In this document: positions 14,326 through 25,300 of the stretch, piece by piece
Layout of the letters: the number at the start of each line of letters is the position of its first letter
How positions within the stretch are numbered: position 1 is the first letter of the stretch
Assembly: GCA_958295765.1 (NCBI GenBank)
Contig: CATQHB010000001.1
Span: 248,001 to 312,000, forward strand
Direction: 5' to 3'
DNA: 64,000 nucleotides
DNA from: an uncultured Dehalococcoidia bacterium
Lineage (GTDB): Bacteria > Chloroflexota > Dehalococcoidia > Lucifugimonadales > UBA3495
The notes under the pieces: generated by a model
What the model was told of the DNA's origin: nothing
Seen by the model: the letters and a program-made list of their open reading frames with translations, nothing else
Databases searched by the model: none
Made by a program: the position numbers and the translations under genes

Positions 14326-17300
14326 TTACCCGCTACCCTTCCGCCGGCGCGGGAAGCTTTGCTGATGATACGCTGCTGGCGTCCGGGCCAGCCCCAGGCG
14401 GCGGCGGTTCTTGGCGACCAGGAACATTATCGCGACCAGGGCCAGCAGCAGCAACAGCAGCCACCAGACCGGGCTGACGCCTCCGTTCGTCAGGGACGAC
14501 GGTTCCGACGGCGGCGCGGTCGGCCCCGGCGTGATTTCCCCTGCGCCAGGCTCATCCGACCCGGCGGGCGGCCCCTCGGACGGCGGCGCCGGCGGCTCTG
14601 ACGGGAACGCCATTGCCAGCGCTCCGTCGGGCGTCGGCTTCGGTATCGGCGTCCCCGCCGTGCCGGTCAGCTGTAGCCGCGACGTCGGAATCGGCGTCGG
14701 CCATACCGGGGTGGGAATCGGCGCCGGGGTGGGCGTCGGCACGAGGGCCGGCGCGCTGACCTGCGCCCGGGCGTCATCCCCGGAGGCGCCGAAGGCTACC
14801 GGGTTATCCGGTATGGGCGGCTCCGGCACGAATACCGGCGCCGGCGGTTCCGGCGTAGGCGTCGGCGGGGGCGGTTCCGGCGTAGCAGTCGGCGCCGGCG
14901 TAGGCGTCGGGTCAGCCGGCTCGGACCGCTCCGGCGGCGTCGGCGTAGGGGTCGGCGCCGGTGGCGCGGGGGTGGGTGTCGGCGCCGGCGGCGCGGGCGT
15001 GGGGGTCGGCGCCGGCGCGGGGGTGGCCGGCAGCACCATTATGGTGAAGGTCAACTCCGCCGTGTCGCCGTCCGCGTCGGTGGCCTGCCAGGTGTAGGTG
15101 GCGGCGGCCTGATACCCGGTCGGCGCACCGCTTACCCGGTGGCTGGCGCTCTTGCTCACGCCGGCCGGCAGGGACGGGCTGAGGCGGTAGGTCAGCGCCC
15201 CGTCGCCGCCGCTGGCCGGGGGCAGGGTGAACCCGCTTATCGCGTCCCGCTGCGTCCACAGCTGATTGGGGATGGTCGTGGCGAAGGACGGGGACAAGTC
15301 CTCAGCTATGGTGATGGTGAAGGTCAACTGGGCCGAGTCGCCGTCAACGTCCGTGGCCTTCCAGGTGTAGGTGCGCGCCGCCTGGTGGCCCGACGGGGTG
15401 CCGGTAATCCGGTGGCTGTCGCTCTTGCTGGCGCCGGCCGGCAGCCCCGGGCTCAGGCGGTAGGTCAGTGGCCCGTCGCCGCCGCTGGCCCGGGGCAGGG
15501 TGAACCCGCTGATCGCCCGGCGCTGCGTCCAGGTCTGGTCTGCGATGCTCGCAGAGAAGGACGGCAGCAGGTCTGCCGGGGGCACGGGCGGGTTGAGAAT
15601 TCTCCTTTGCGTTACGGCGATGGTGAAGGTCAACTGCGCCGTGTCCCCGTCGGCGTCCGTAACCCGCCAGGTGTAGGCGGTGGGCCGCTGAACCCTGGTC
15701 GGCGAGCCGCTTACCGCGTGGCCGGCGTTCTTGCTCACCCCGGCCGGCAGGGCCGGGCTGAGGGCATAGGCCAGCGGGGCGTTGCCGCCGGTGGCAAGGG
15801 GCAGGGTGAACCCGTCAATGGCCCGGCGCTGCCGCCAACTCTGGTCAGCGACCGTCGTCGGGAAGGACGGCACCAGGTCTTCGGCGACGGTTATGGTAAA
15901 GGTCAACTCGGCCGCGTCCCCGTCGGCGTCCGTGGCCGTCCAGGTGTAGGTGGCCTCGGCCTGATACCCGACCGAAGTACCGCTTACCCCGTGGCTGTCG
16001 CTCTTGCTTACGCCGGCCGGCAAGTTCGGGCTGAGGGCATAGTCCAGCGGGGCATTGCCGCCAGTGGCAAGGGGCAGGGTGAACCCGTCAATCGCCGAGC
16101 TTTGCGTCCAGGACTTGTTGGGGATGGTGTCGGAGAAGGACGGCATCAGGTCTTGGGCAATCGTTATGGTGAAAGTCAACTGCGCCGTATCGCCGTCCGC
16201 GTCGGTAGCCGTCCAGGTGTAGGTGGCGGCGGCCTGATAGCCGGTTGGCGTGCCGCTTACCGAATGGCTGTCCCGGCTCAGGCCGGCCGGCAGGGACGGG
16301 CTGAGGGCGTAGGACAGCGGGGCGTTGCCGCCGCTGGCGGTGGGCAGGGTGAAGGCGGTCATCGCCGAGTCCTGCGTCCCGGTCTGGTTGGCGACAGTAG
16401 TTGCGAAGGACGGCATCAGGTCTTGGGCAATCGTTATGGTGAAGGTCAACTGCGCCGTATCGCCGTCGGCATCGGTGGCCGTCCAGGTGTAGGTGGTAGC
16501 GGCCTGATACCCGGTCGGCGTGCCGGTTATCTCATGGCTGGTGGAGTCCCGGCTCAGGCCGGCCGGCGGGGCCGGGCTGAGGGCATAGGTCAGCGTTCCA
16601 TCGCCGCCGCTGGCAAGGGGCAGGGTGAAGGCGGTCATCGCCGTGTCCTGCGTCCCGCTCTGGTTGGCAATGGTGGTTGAGAAGGACGGCATCAGGTCTT
16701 GGGCAATCGTTATGGTGAAGGTCAACTCTGACGTATCACCGTCAGAATCGGTGGCCGTCCAGGTGTAGGTGGTAGCGGCCTGATACCCGGTCGGCGTACC
16801 GCTCACGGTGAACGCGGCGCCAGTAGTAGTGGCTACGCCGGCGGGCAGCGCCGGGCTGATGGTGTAGGTCATCGGACCGTCGCCTTCGTAGGCTTCGGGT
16901 AGCGTCAACGCCGTTATCGCCTGGTTTTGCGTCCAGGACTGGTTGGCGATAGTCTGCGACCCAAAGGTCGGCTGCACGTCTCGCCAGATAGTTATGGTAA
17001 AGGTCAACTGCGCCGAATCGCCGTCCGCGTCGGTGGCCTTCCAGGTGTAGGTGGTGGCGGTCTGGTGGCCGGTGGGCGTACCGCTCACGGTGAACGCGGC
17101 GCTAGTAGTAGTGGCTACGCCGGCGGGCAGGGCCGGGCTGAGGGTGTAGGTCAGAGCGCCGTTGCCGCCGGTGGCACTGGGCAGGGTGAACCCGGTTATC
17201 GCCGAGTCCTGCAACCATCTCTTGTTGGCGATGGTGGTTGAGAAGGTCGGGGCCGTGTTCGCAACTACGGTGATGGTGAAGGTCAACTCCGCTTCGTCCC

Positions 17301-18324
17301 CATCATCGTCGGTGGCCTTCCAGGTGTAGGTAGTCGCGCTCTGGAGGGTCGTCGGGGTGCCGCTCACATAGTAATCGCCGACGTTCCTGGTGGTGCCGGC
17401 GGGCAGTTCCGGGCTGAGGGTATAGCGCCGGGTGCCGTTGCCGCCGTCGGCCTTGGGCAGGAAGAGCGTGGTTATCGCCCGGTTCTGCGTCCAGACCTGG
17501 TCGGGGACGGTGTGGGAGAACGTCGGGGCCGTGTCCGCAAATACGGCGATGGTGAAGGTCAACTGCGCCGTGTCCCCGTCGACGTCCGTGGCCGTCCAGG
17601 TATAGTCGGCCGCATTGTCTAAGATGCTGGTTGGCGTGCCGGTTACCTCGTGGCTGGCGTTTTTAGATACGCCGGCGGGCAGCGCCGGGCTGAGGGTGTA
17701 GGTCAAGCTGCCGTTGCCGCCGCTGGCGGCCGGCAACGTGAACCCGGTTATCGCCGCGTTCTGCGTCCAGGTCTTGTTGGGGATGGTGGTTGAGAAGGAG
17801 GGGGCGGAATCATTGACCGTATGGCCGGCGGCGTTGGTGATGGCGTGGGTTCCCAACCCCAGGCGGGCATCTTGGCCTTCCACAGTTGAGATGCTTCCGC
17901 CGTTCAAGCCAAGCGCGCCGGCGGCGACGCTGATGCCATCCCCGTCAAAGTCGGCGGAGACTACCGTATAGCGAAAGGCGAGGGTTCTGCCGATGGCGCC
18001 GTTGTGGCCGCCGTTGATCGCCGCCTGCCGGGTGTTCGTTCCGATGGTGAGGGCCAGTTGGGGCGTTCCCGTGACTCTCACATTGCCGCTGAAGGTAACG
18101 TAAACGTCGATGTTCTCACCGGTGACGTAGTTGCCCCCGCTGGCCGGGGTGGAGTTTATTCTCACGATGGTGACCGACGGCCCCGCATCAAACCCCTGGG
18201 CCGCCGCCGCCGCGTGGGTCAACCCGCTGGCGGGTGGGGGAAGTAAGGCCGCCACCAACAGGGCCGCAAAGACGGCCACCACCAGAACGCCAGTTAGCGT
18301 CAAACGATCAGCGCTGCTGCTCAT
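14326..18324 (-). CDS. Surface protein with one SwmB-like and about ten He_PIG repeats, C-terminal membrane anchor
   Basis: 1332 residues from ATG 18324, which has GAGGA six bases upstream. An N-terminal export signal ([20 protein letters not shown]) is followed by one SwmB-like unit (about residues 45-175; [33 protein letters not shown]). Then come about ten putative-Ig He_PIG units of 88-95 residues (about 178-1100), each with LxYxLSPxLPAGxS, ITGTP-type and TYTWxATDxDGD motifs. A Pro/Thr/Ala-rich wall-spanning stretch follows (about 1100-1270), then a single membrane helix PVWWLLLLLLALVAIMFLVA and a basic tail. No LPxTG motif is seen. The repeated DxDGD could bind calcium. It is a paralogue of the giant gene upstream, probably an adhesin or cell-surface stalk. 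Confidence 0.88.
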   Translation of the reverse strand: MSSSADRLTLTGVLVVAVFAALLVAALLPPPASGLTHAAAAAQGFDAGPSVTIVRINSTPASGGNYVTGENIDVYVTFSGNVRVTGTPQLALTIGTNTRQAAINGGHNGAIGRTLAFRYTVVSADFDGDGISVAAGALGLNGGSISTVEGQDARLGLGTHAITNAAGHTVNDSAPSFSTTIPNKTWTQNAAITGFTLPAASGGNGSLTYTLSPALPAGVSKNASHEVTGTPTSILDNAADYTWTATDVDGDTAQLTFTIAVFADTAPTFSHTVPDQVWTQNRAITTLFLPKADGGNGTRRYTLSPELPAGTTRNVGDYYVSGTPTTLQSATTYTWKATDDDGDEAELTFTITVVANTAPTFSTTIANKRWLQDSAITGFTLPSATGGNGALTYTLSPALPAGVATTTSAAFTVSGTPTGHQTATTYTWKATDADGDSAQLTFTITIWRDVQPTFGSQTIANQSWTQNQAITALTLPEAYEGDGPMTYTISPALPAGVATTTGAAFTVSGTPTGYQAATTYTWTATDSDGDTSELTFTITIAQDLMPSFSTTIANQSGTQDTAMTAFTLPLASGGDGTLTYALSPAPPAGLSRDSTSHEITGTPTGYQAATTYTWTATDADGDTAQLTFTITIAQDLMPSFATTVANQTGTQDSAMTAFTLPTASGGNAPLSYALSPSLPAGLSRDSHSVSGTPTGYQAAATYTWTATDADGDTAQLTFTITIAQDLMPSFSDTIPNKSWTQSSAIDGFTLPLATGGNAPLDYALSPNLPAGVSKSDSHGVSGTSVGYQAEATYTWTATDADGDAAELTFTITVAEDLVPSFPTTVADQSWRQRRAIDGFTLPLATGGNAPLAYALSPALPAGVSKNAGHAVSGSPTRVQRPTAYTWRVTDADGDTAQLTFTIAVTQRRILNPPVPPADLLPSFSASIADQTWTQRRAISGFTLPRASGGDGPLTYRLSPGLPAGASKSDSHRITGTPSGHQAARTYTWKATDVDGDSAQLTFTITIAEDLSPSFATTIPNQLWTQRDAISGFTLPPASGGDGALTYRLSPSLPAGVSKSASHRVSGAPTGYQAAATYTWQATDADGDTAELTFTIMVLPATPAPAPTPTPAPPAPTPTPAPPAPTPTPTPPERSEPADPTPTPAPTATPEPPPPTPTPEPPAPVFVPEPPIPDNPVAFGASGDDARAQVSAPALVPTPTPAPIPTPVWPTPIPTSRLQLTGTAGTPIPKPTPDGALAMAFPSEPPAPPSEGPPAGSDEPGAGEITPGPTAPPSEPSSLTNGGVSPVWWLLLLLLALVAIMFLVAKNRRRLGLARTPAAYHQQSFPRRRKGSG

Positions 18325-18480
18325 AACACATCCTCAACACGGAACGCTGTGAGTCGTCCCCGGTGAGGACGCCGCGCAGACTCTCCCGCAGCTATTTTGG
18401 GGGAAGTAACTAGCCATAACCGTGCCCGGCGAAAACTCGCTCAAAACGGTTAATGTACCGGGGGGTATAATTAATCGCTA
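18325..18480 (-). promoter_or_regulatory. 5' leader conserved between the two surface-protein paralogues
   Basis: Read with the gene, this region shares with the leader of the giant gene the block around GTACCGGGGGG (18455-18465 plus-strand; 48647-48657 in the other), a TTTTCGCC-type block, and CGCAGACTCT just before the start-proximal part. A -10-like TTATACC sits directly before the C run of the first block on the minus strand. Here the G tract at about 18394-18398 has only 5 G, against 15 in the giant's leader. No known riboswitch was recognised. Confidence 0.55.
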
Positions 18481-18525
18481 CCATAAAAGACAGAACGTCT
18501 CCCCGAGTAGAATAGGTTCGCTGGC

Positions 18526-18728
18526 AAAGGCCGGTCAGACCCGATTAGTCGGTGTCTGCCGAGAACCGGTAAGTCCGCTCACAAAGGCCGGTCAGACCCG
18601 AATGGTCGGTGTCTGCCGAGAACAGGCTCGATCATAAGGGCCGATTAGACCCAATGGCCGGTGTCTGCCGATGATAAGTCCGATCATAGAGGCCGATTAG
18701 ACCCGATGGTCGGTGTCTGTCGATGCCA
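18526..18728. repeat. Four tandem imperfect 52-57-bp repeats with internal dyad symmetry
   Basis: Units begin near 18526, 18583, 18636 and 18688. Each contains GGCCGGTCAGACCCGA (or GGCCGATTAGACCC) followed by a short loop and TCGGTGTCTGCC. In units 1 and 2 these halves can pair as an 11-bp stem with one bulged base on each side. The array lies 200-400 bp upstream of the 1332-residue surface gene, beyond its conserved leader. Nothing coding is supportable. Confidence 0.85.
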
Positions 18729-19314
18729 GAAAAGAGGAGTTAGGGAACCGGCGAAGGGTGAACCAATCACCTCTACCGGAAAATCCAGACTATAAAGGCC
18801 AACCGCCGGGCTGTCAACCCCAAAAATGCCTGATTTACCAAAATCCTTGAAATTCCTGAAAATTGCCTCGTTTACCCGCTCATCTTGAGCCAAATAAAGG
18901 CTGAAAGGATGGTTCAACAAGCTAACTATGAGCGGATTTCGGAATTGGCATAGGCCCTGGGTAACCGCCGGGTAACCGCAGCATAAACCCGGGCAACCGT
19001 CGTTCCGGCTTGCGCCGGAACGACGGTTGCACTACTCTCACCGCTCATCCTGAGCTTGTCGAAGGATAAAAAGAGGTATCGCCAGATACGGTAAGCTGGT
19101 TCGACAAGCTCACCATGAGCGGATTTTAAGCTGACCCTGAGCAGATTTCAAGCTCACCATTAGAGGATATTTTAGAGGATATTGTTGGTATTCTCAACCG
19201 GTGTTGGGGTTCCTTGCCCGGCCTTGGTGGCCGGTAGGGGCGGGTTTCTAACCGGCCCCTACCCGTGTCCCTACCAACCCCGGTTGACCGTACCGTATGG
19301 TACGGCTCCTTTCC
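18729..19314. repeat. Repeat-filled spacer between the two surface-protein genes
   Basis: No gene is seen. From left to right: 18729-18990 has no recognised feature; 18993-19030 is a hairpin with 17-bp perfect arms (GCAACCGTCGTTCCGGC) related to the ends of the 97-bp hairpin element; 19043-19065 and 19096-19122 are inverted copies of the TTCGACAAGCTCACCATGAG word; 19188-19255 matches 55014-55083 (TTCTCAACCGG through GGTAGGGGCGGGTTT); 19288-19305 is a small hairpin CCGTACC/GGTACGG. Confidence 0.75.
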
Positions 19315-22300
19315 TTATTCCTGATTCACCGATTGCCGGCCGGGGGGTTCGGACGCCTCCGGCGGGCGGCCAAAGCCGAGGCGCTGGCGGTTCCGGGCCA
19401 CCCAGATTGCCACCGCGAGGATTAGCAGCAAGGCCAACAGCAGCCACCAGGCCGGGCTGACGCCTTCGTCCATTGCGGAGGGCAGCACCGGCGGCGGCGG
19501 GGTCGGCTCCGGCATCGGCGTCGGCGCGGTCGGCTCCGCCGTGGGGGTCGGCGTAGGCGGCGCCGTGGTCGGCTCCGACGTCGGCGTCGGGGTCGGCGAC
19601 TCCGGCGTGACCGTCGGGTCGGCCGGCTCCGGGGTAGGCGTCGGCGTCGGCAATTCCGGCGTGGGGGTCGGCGCGGCCTGCTCCGGCGCCGGCGTGGCGG
19701 CCGGGGTCGGCAGGATCATCGGCGGCTCCACCGGCGGCGGCGGCTCGTCATCCGCCAGGGGCGACTCAACGACCAGCAGGCTCTCCGGCATCGTCGGCGC
19801 CGGCGTAGGTGTCGGCGCCGGATTCGACGTCGGCGGAGCCGGCGGCAGCGGCGGCTCGGGCGTAGCGGGCGGCGCCGGCGTAGGTGTCGGCGCGGGCGGC
19901 GCCGGCGTGGGTGTCGGCTTGGGCGCCGGCGGCAGCGGCGGTTCAGGCTCATCATCTTGAGGGTTGCCCTTCACCACCGTTATGTAGAAGCTGAGGGTCG
20001 CCGTCTCCCCCCGCTCGTCCGCAACGCGCCAAGCGTACAGGATTGGCTCCTGGGGCGTTTCCGGCGCTCCGATGACCCGGTGGGCGGCGTTCAGAACTAC
20101 CCCGGCGGGCAAGGCGGGGCTGAGGGTGTAGGTCAGCGCGCCGGTGCCGCCGGTGGCGGTGGGCAGCGTGAACGCCGTTATCTCCTGATGCTCCGTCCAC
20201 CGCTGGTCGCCAATGGTCGTTGAGAACAACGGGTGCCGGTATTCGGCGATGGCGATGGTGAAGGTCAACTGCGCCGAGTCGCCGTCCGCGTCGGTGGCCT
20301 GCCAAGTGTAGGTGGCGGCGGCCTGGTGGCCGGTCGGCGTGCCGCTTACCTGGTGGCTGGCGTTCCTGCTTATGCCGGCCGGCAGGGCCGGGCTGAGGGT
20401 ATAGGTCAGCGTCCCGTCGCCGCCGCTGGCGGTGGGCAGGGTGAAGGCGGTTATCGCCCGGCCCTGCGCCCAGGACTGATTGGCGATCGTCGTCGCGAAG
20501 GCCGGGGACAAGTCTTTGGCGATAGTTATGGTGAAGGTCAACTCCGCCGAGTCGCCGTCAACGTCGGTGGCCTGCCAGGTGTAGGTAGCGGCGGCCTGGT
20601 GGCCCGACGGCGTGCCGGTAACCCGGTGGCTGGCGTTCTGGCTCAGGCCGTTGGGCAGGGCCGGGCTGAGGGTGTAGGTCAGCGGGCCGTCGCCGCCGGT
20701 GGCGGTGGGCAGGGTGAACCCGCTTATCTGCTGGCGCTGCGTCCAGGACTTATCGGCGATAGTCTGCGCGCCGAAGGTCGGCTCCCGGTCTTCGGGAGTG
20801 GGGCCGGTAGTCCCCGGCCGGCGCGCTATGGTGATGGTGAAGGTCAACGCCGCCGTATCGCCGTCAACGTCGGTGGCCGTCCAGGTGTAGGTAGCGGCGC
20901 CCTGGTAGCCGGTGGGCGTGCCGCTGATCCGGTGGCTGGCGTTCTTGCTCACGCCGGCGGGCAGCGCGGGGCTGATGGTATGGGTCAGCGTACCGTCGCC
21001 GCCGGTGGCGGTGGGCAGGGTGAACCCGGTTATCGCCCGGCGCTGGGTCCAGGACTGGTTGCCGATCGTCGTTGCGAAGGACGGGGACAAGTCCTCGGCG
21101 ATCGTTATGGTGAAGGTCAATTCCGCTTCATCCCCGTCGGCGTCGGTGGCCTTCCAGGTGTAGGTAGTAGCGGTCTGGTGGCCGGTAGGAGCGCCGCTTA
21201 CCGCGTGGCTGGCGTTCTTGCTCACGCCGGCGGGCCAGGCCGGGCTGAGGGTATGGGTCAGCGTCCCGTCGCCGCCGGTGGCGGTGGGCAGGGTGAACCC
21301 GGTTATCGCCTGCCGCTGCGTCCAGGACTGGTCGGCGATGGACTGGGCGCCGAAAGTCGGCGTCAGGTCTGCGGGGTTAATGACGCGCTCTTGAGCGATC
21401 GCTATGGTGAAGGTAAGCTGCGCCGCGTCGCCGTCGGCGTCCGTAGCCTTCCAGGTGTAGGCGGTGGCGGCCTGGTGAGCCGTCGGCGTGCCGCTTACCT
21501 GGTGGCTGGCGTTCTTGCTCATGCCGGCGGGCAAGGCCGGGCTGATGGTATAGACCAGCGGGGTATCGCCGCCGCTGGCGGTGGGCAGGGTGAAGGCGGT
21601 TATCGCCTGGTTCTGCGTCCACGTCCGGTTGGCGATAGTCTGAGCGCCAAAAGACGGCACCAGGTCTTCGGCGATAGTTATGCTGAAGGTCAACTCCGCC
21701 GCATCGCCGTCAGCGTCCGTAGCCTTCCAAGTGTAGGTAGTGGCGGCCTGGTAGCCCGACGGCCGGCCGCTTACCTCATGGCTGGCGTTCTTGCTCACGC
21801 CGGCGGGCAGGGCCGGGGTGAGGGCGTAGGTCAACGTACCGTCGCCGCCGGTGGCGGTGGGTAGAGTGAAGGCGGTTATCGCCTGGTTCTGCGTCCAAGT
21901 CTTGTTGCCTATAGTTGTCGAGAAGGACGGGGACAAGTCCTCGGTTATGGTTATGGTGAAGGTCAATTCAGCCGCGTCGCCGTCAGCGTCCGCAGCTTTC
22001 CAAGTGTAAGTAGTGGCGGTCTGGTGGCCCGTAGGCGTACCGCTTACTTCATGGCTGGCGTTCTTGCTTATGCCGGCGGGCAGGGCCGGGCTGAGGGCGT
22101 AGGTCAACGAACCGTCGCCGCCGGTGGCGGTGGGCAGGGTAAAGGCAGTTATCGCCTGGTTCTGCGTCCAGGTCTGGTTGGCGATGGTCGTCGAGAAGGA
22201 CGGGGCATTGTCCTGCGCTACTGTGATGGCGAAGGTCAATTCAGCCGCATCGCCGTCAGCGTCCGTAGCCTTCCAGGTGTAGGTTGTCGCGGTCTGGTGG

Positions 22301-25300
22301 CCGGTAGGCGTGCCGGTTACCCGGTGGCTGTCGTTCTTGGTTGTGCCGGTGGGCAATGCCGGGCTGAGGGCGTAGGTCAGCGTACCGTCGCCGCCGGTGG
22401 CGGTGGGCAGGGTGAACGCCGTTATCGCCTGGTTCTGCGTCCAGGTCTTGTTGGCGATGGTGGTCGAGCCGAAGGACGGGGACAAGTCCTCGGCTATGGT
22501 GATGGTGAAGGTCAATTCAGCCGCATCGCCGTCGGTGTCCGTTGCTTTCCAGGTGTAGGTTGTCGCGGTTTGGTGGCCGGTCGGCGTGCCGCTTATCTGG
22601 TGGCTGGCGTTCTTGCTTATGCCGGCCGGCAGCGCCGGGCTGAGGGCGTAGGTCAGCGAACCATCGCCGCCGGTGGCGGTGGGCAGGGTGAAGGCGGTTA
22701 TCGCCTGGTTCTGCGTCCAAGTCTTGTTGGCGATGGTGGTTGAGCCGAAGGACGGGGACAAATCCTCGGCGATAGTTATGGTAAAGGTCAATTCAGCCGC
22801 ATCGCCATCCGCATCCGTCGCTTTCCAGGTGTAGGTGGTAGCGGTCTGGTGGCTTGTCGGCGTGCCGCTTACTTCGTGGCTGGCGTCCTTACTCACGCCG
22901 GCGGGTAGGGCCGGGGTGAGAGCGTAGGTCAGCGAGCCATCGCCGCCGGTGGCGGTGGGCAGGTCAAGCGCAGTTATTGCCGTGTTCTGCGTCCACGTCT
23001 GGTTGGCGATGGTGGTCGCGCCGAAAGACGGGGTGTTGTCCTGCGCTATCGTGATAGTAAAGGTCAATTGAGCCGCATCGCCGTCAGCGTCCGTAGCCTT
23101 CCAAGTGTAAGTGGTAGCGGTCTGGTGGCCGGTAGGCGTGCCGGTTACTTGGTGGTTGTTATCCTTGCTCACGCCGGCGGGCAGGGCCGGACTGAGGGCG
23201 TAGGTCAGCGTGCCATCGCCGCCGGTGGCGGTGGGCAGGGTGAAGGCGGTTATCGCCGTATTCTGCGTCCAGGTCTGGTTAGCGATGGTCGTCGAGAAGG
23301 ACGGGGACAAGTCCTCGGCTATGGTGATGGTGAAGGTTAGCTGCGTCGCATCGCCATCCGCATCCGTCGCCTTCCAAGTGTAGGTGGTGGCGGTTTGGTG
23401 GCCCGTAGGCGTGCCGCTTACTTGGTGGCTGGCGTTCTTGGTTGTGCCGGCGGGTAGCGTCGGGGTGAGGGCGTAGGTCAAGCTACCGTCCCCGCCGGTG
23501 GCGGTGGGGAGGGTGAAAGCGGTTATCGCCGTGTTCTGTGTCCAGGTCTTGTTGCCTATGGTCGCCGAGAAGGACGGGGTGTTGTCCTGCGCTATGGTGA
23601 TAGTAAAAGTCAATTCAGCCGCATCGCCGTCAGCGTCCGTAGCCTTCCAAGTGTAGGTGGTAGCGGTCTGGTGGCCGGTGGGCGTGCCGCTTATCCGGTG
23701 GCTGGCGTTCTTGCTTACGCCGGCGGGCAGGGCCGGGGTTAGGGTGTAGGTCAGCGAACCATCGCCGCCGGTGGCGGTGGGCAGCGTGAAGGCGGTTATC
23801 GCCTGGTTCTGCGTCCAAGTCTTGTTGGCGATGGTCGTTGAGAAGGACGGGGTGTTGTCCTGCGCTATCGTGATGGTAAAGGTTAGTTGCGCCGCATCGC
23901 CGTCGCCGTCGGTGGCCTTCCAGGTGTAGGTGGTAGCGGTCTGGTGGCCGGTGGGCGTGCCGGTTACCCGGTGGCTGGCGTTCTTGCTCAGGCCAGCGGG
24001 CAGGGCCGGGCTGATTGTGTAGGTCAACGGGGTGTCGCCGCCGGTGGCGGTGGGTAGGTCAAGCGCAGTTATTGCCGCGTTCTGCGTCCACGTCTGGTTG
24101 GCGACGGTCGTTGCGCCGAAGGACGGGGCCAAGTCCTCGGCGATGGTTATGGTGAAGGTTAGCTGCGCCGCATCGCCGTCAGCGTCCGTAGCCTTCCAGG
24201 TGTAGGTGGTAGCGGTCTGGTGGCTTGTCGGCGTGCCGGTTACCCGATGGCTGGCGTTCTTGCTTACGCCGGCGGGCAGCGCCGGGGTGATGGCGTAGGT
24301 CAATGAGCCATCGCCGCCGGTGGCGGTGGGCAGGGTAAAGGCGGTTATCGCCGTGTTCTGCGTCCACGTCTGGTCGGCGATAGTGGTCGAGAAGGACGGG
24401 GTGTTGTCCTGCACTATAGTGATGGTGAAGGTCAATTGAGCCGCATCGCCGTCGGTGTCCGTCGCTTTCCAGGTGTAGGTTGTCGCGGTCTGGTGGCCCG
24501 TAGGCGTGCCGCTTACTTCGTGGCTGGCGTTCTTGGTTACGCCGGCGGGCAGGGCCGGGGTGAGGGCGTAGGTTAGCGAACCGTCGCCGCCGGTGGCGGT
24601 GGGTAGAGTGAAGACCGTTATCGCCGTGTTCTGCGTCCACGTCTGGTCGGCGATAGTGGTCGAGAAGGACGGGGTGTTGTCCTGCGCTATCGTGATGGTG
24701 AAGGTCAACTCTGCTGCATCGCCGTCAGCGTCTGTCGCTTTCCAGGTGTAAGTGGTAGCGGTCTGGTGGCCGGTGGGCGTGCCGGTTACCCGGTGGCTGG
24801 CGTTCTTGGTTATGCCGGCGGGCAAGGCCGGGCTGAGGGCGTAGGTCAACGAACCATCGCCGCCGGTGGCGGTGGGCAGGTCAAGGGCGGTTATCGCCGT
24901 GTTCTGCGTCCACGTCTGGTTGGCGATGGTCATCGCGCCGAAGGACGGGGACAAGTCCTCGGCGATAATTATGGTAAAGGTTAGCTGCGTCGCATCGCCG
25001 TCGGTGTCCGTTGCTTTCCAGGTGTAGGTAGTAGCGGTCTGGTGGCCGGTGGGCGTGCCGCTTACCTCATGGCTGGCGTTCTTGGTTATGCCGGCGGGTA
25101 GCGTCGGGCTGAGGGCATAGGTCAACGAACCGTCGCCGCCGGTGGCGGTGGGCAGGGTGAAGGCGGTTATCGCCGTGTTCTGCGTCCACGTCTGGGCGGC
25201 GATAGTGGTCGAGAAGGACGGGGACAAGTCCTCGGCGATAGTTATGGTGAAAGTCAACTCTACCGCATCGCCGTCAGCGTCCGTCGCCTTCCAGGTGTAG

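Noticed and set aside
19288-19305. Hairpin CCGTACC/GGTACGG after the giant gene as its terminator
   Set aside because: Read on the minus strand the hairpin is followed by GC-rich sequence and not by a T run, so intrinsic termination is not supported.
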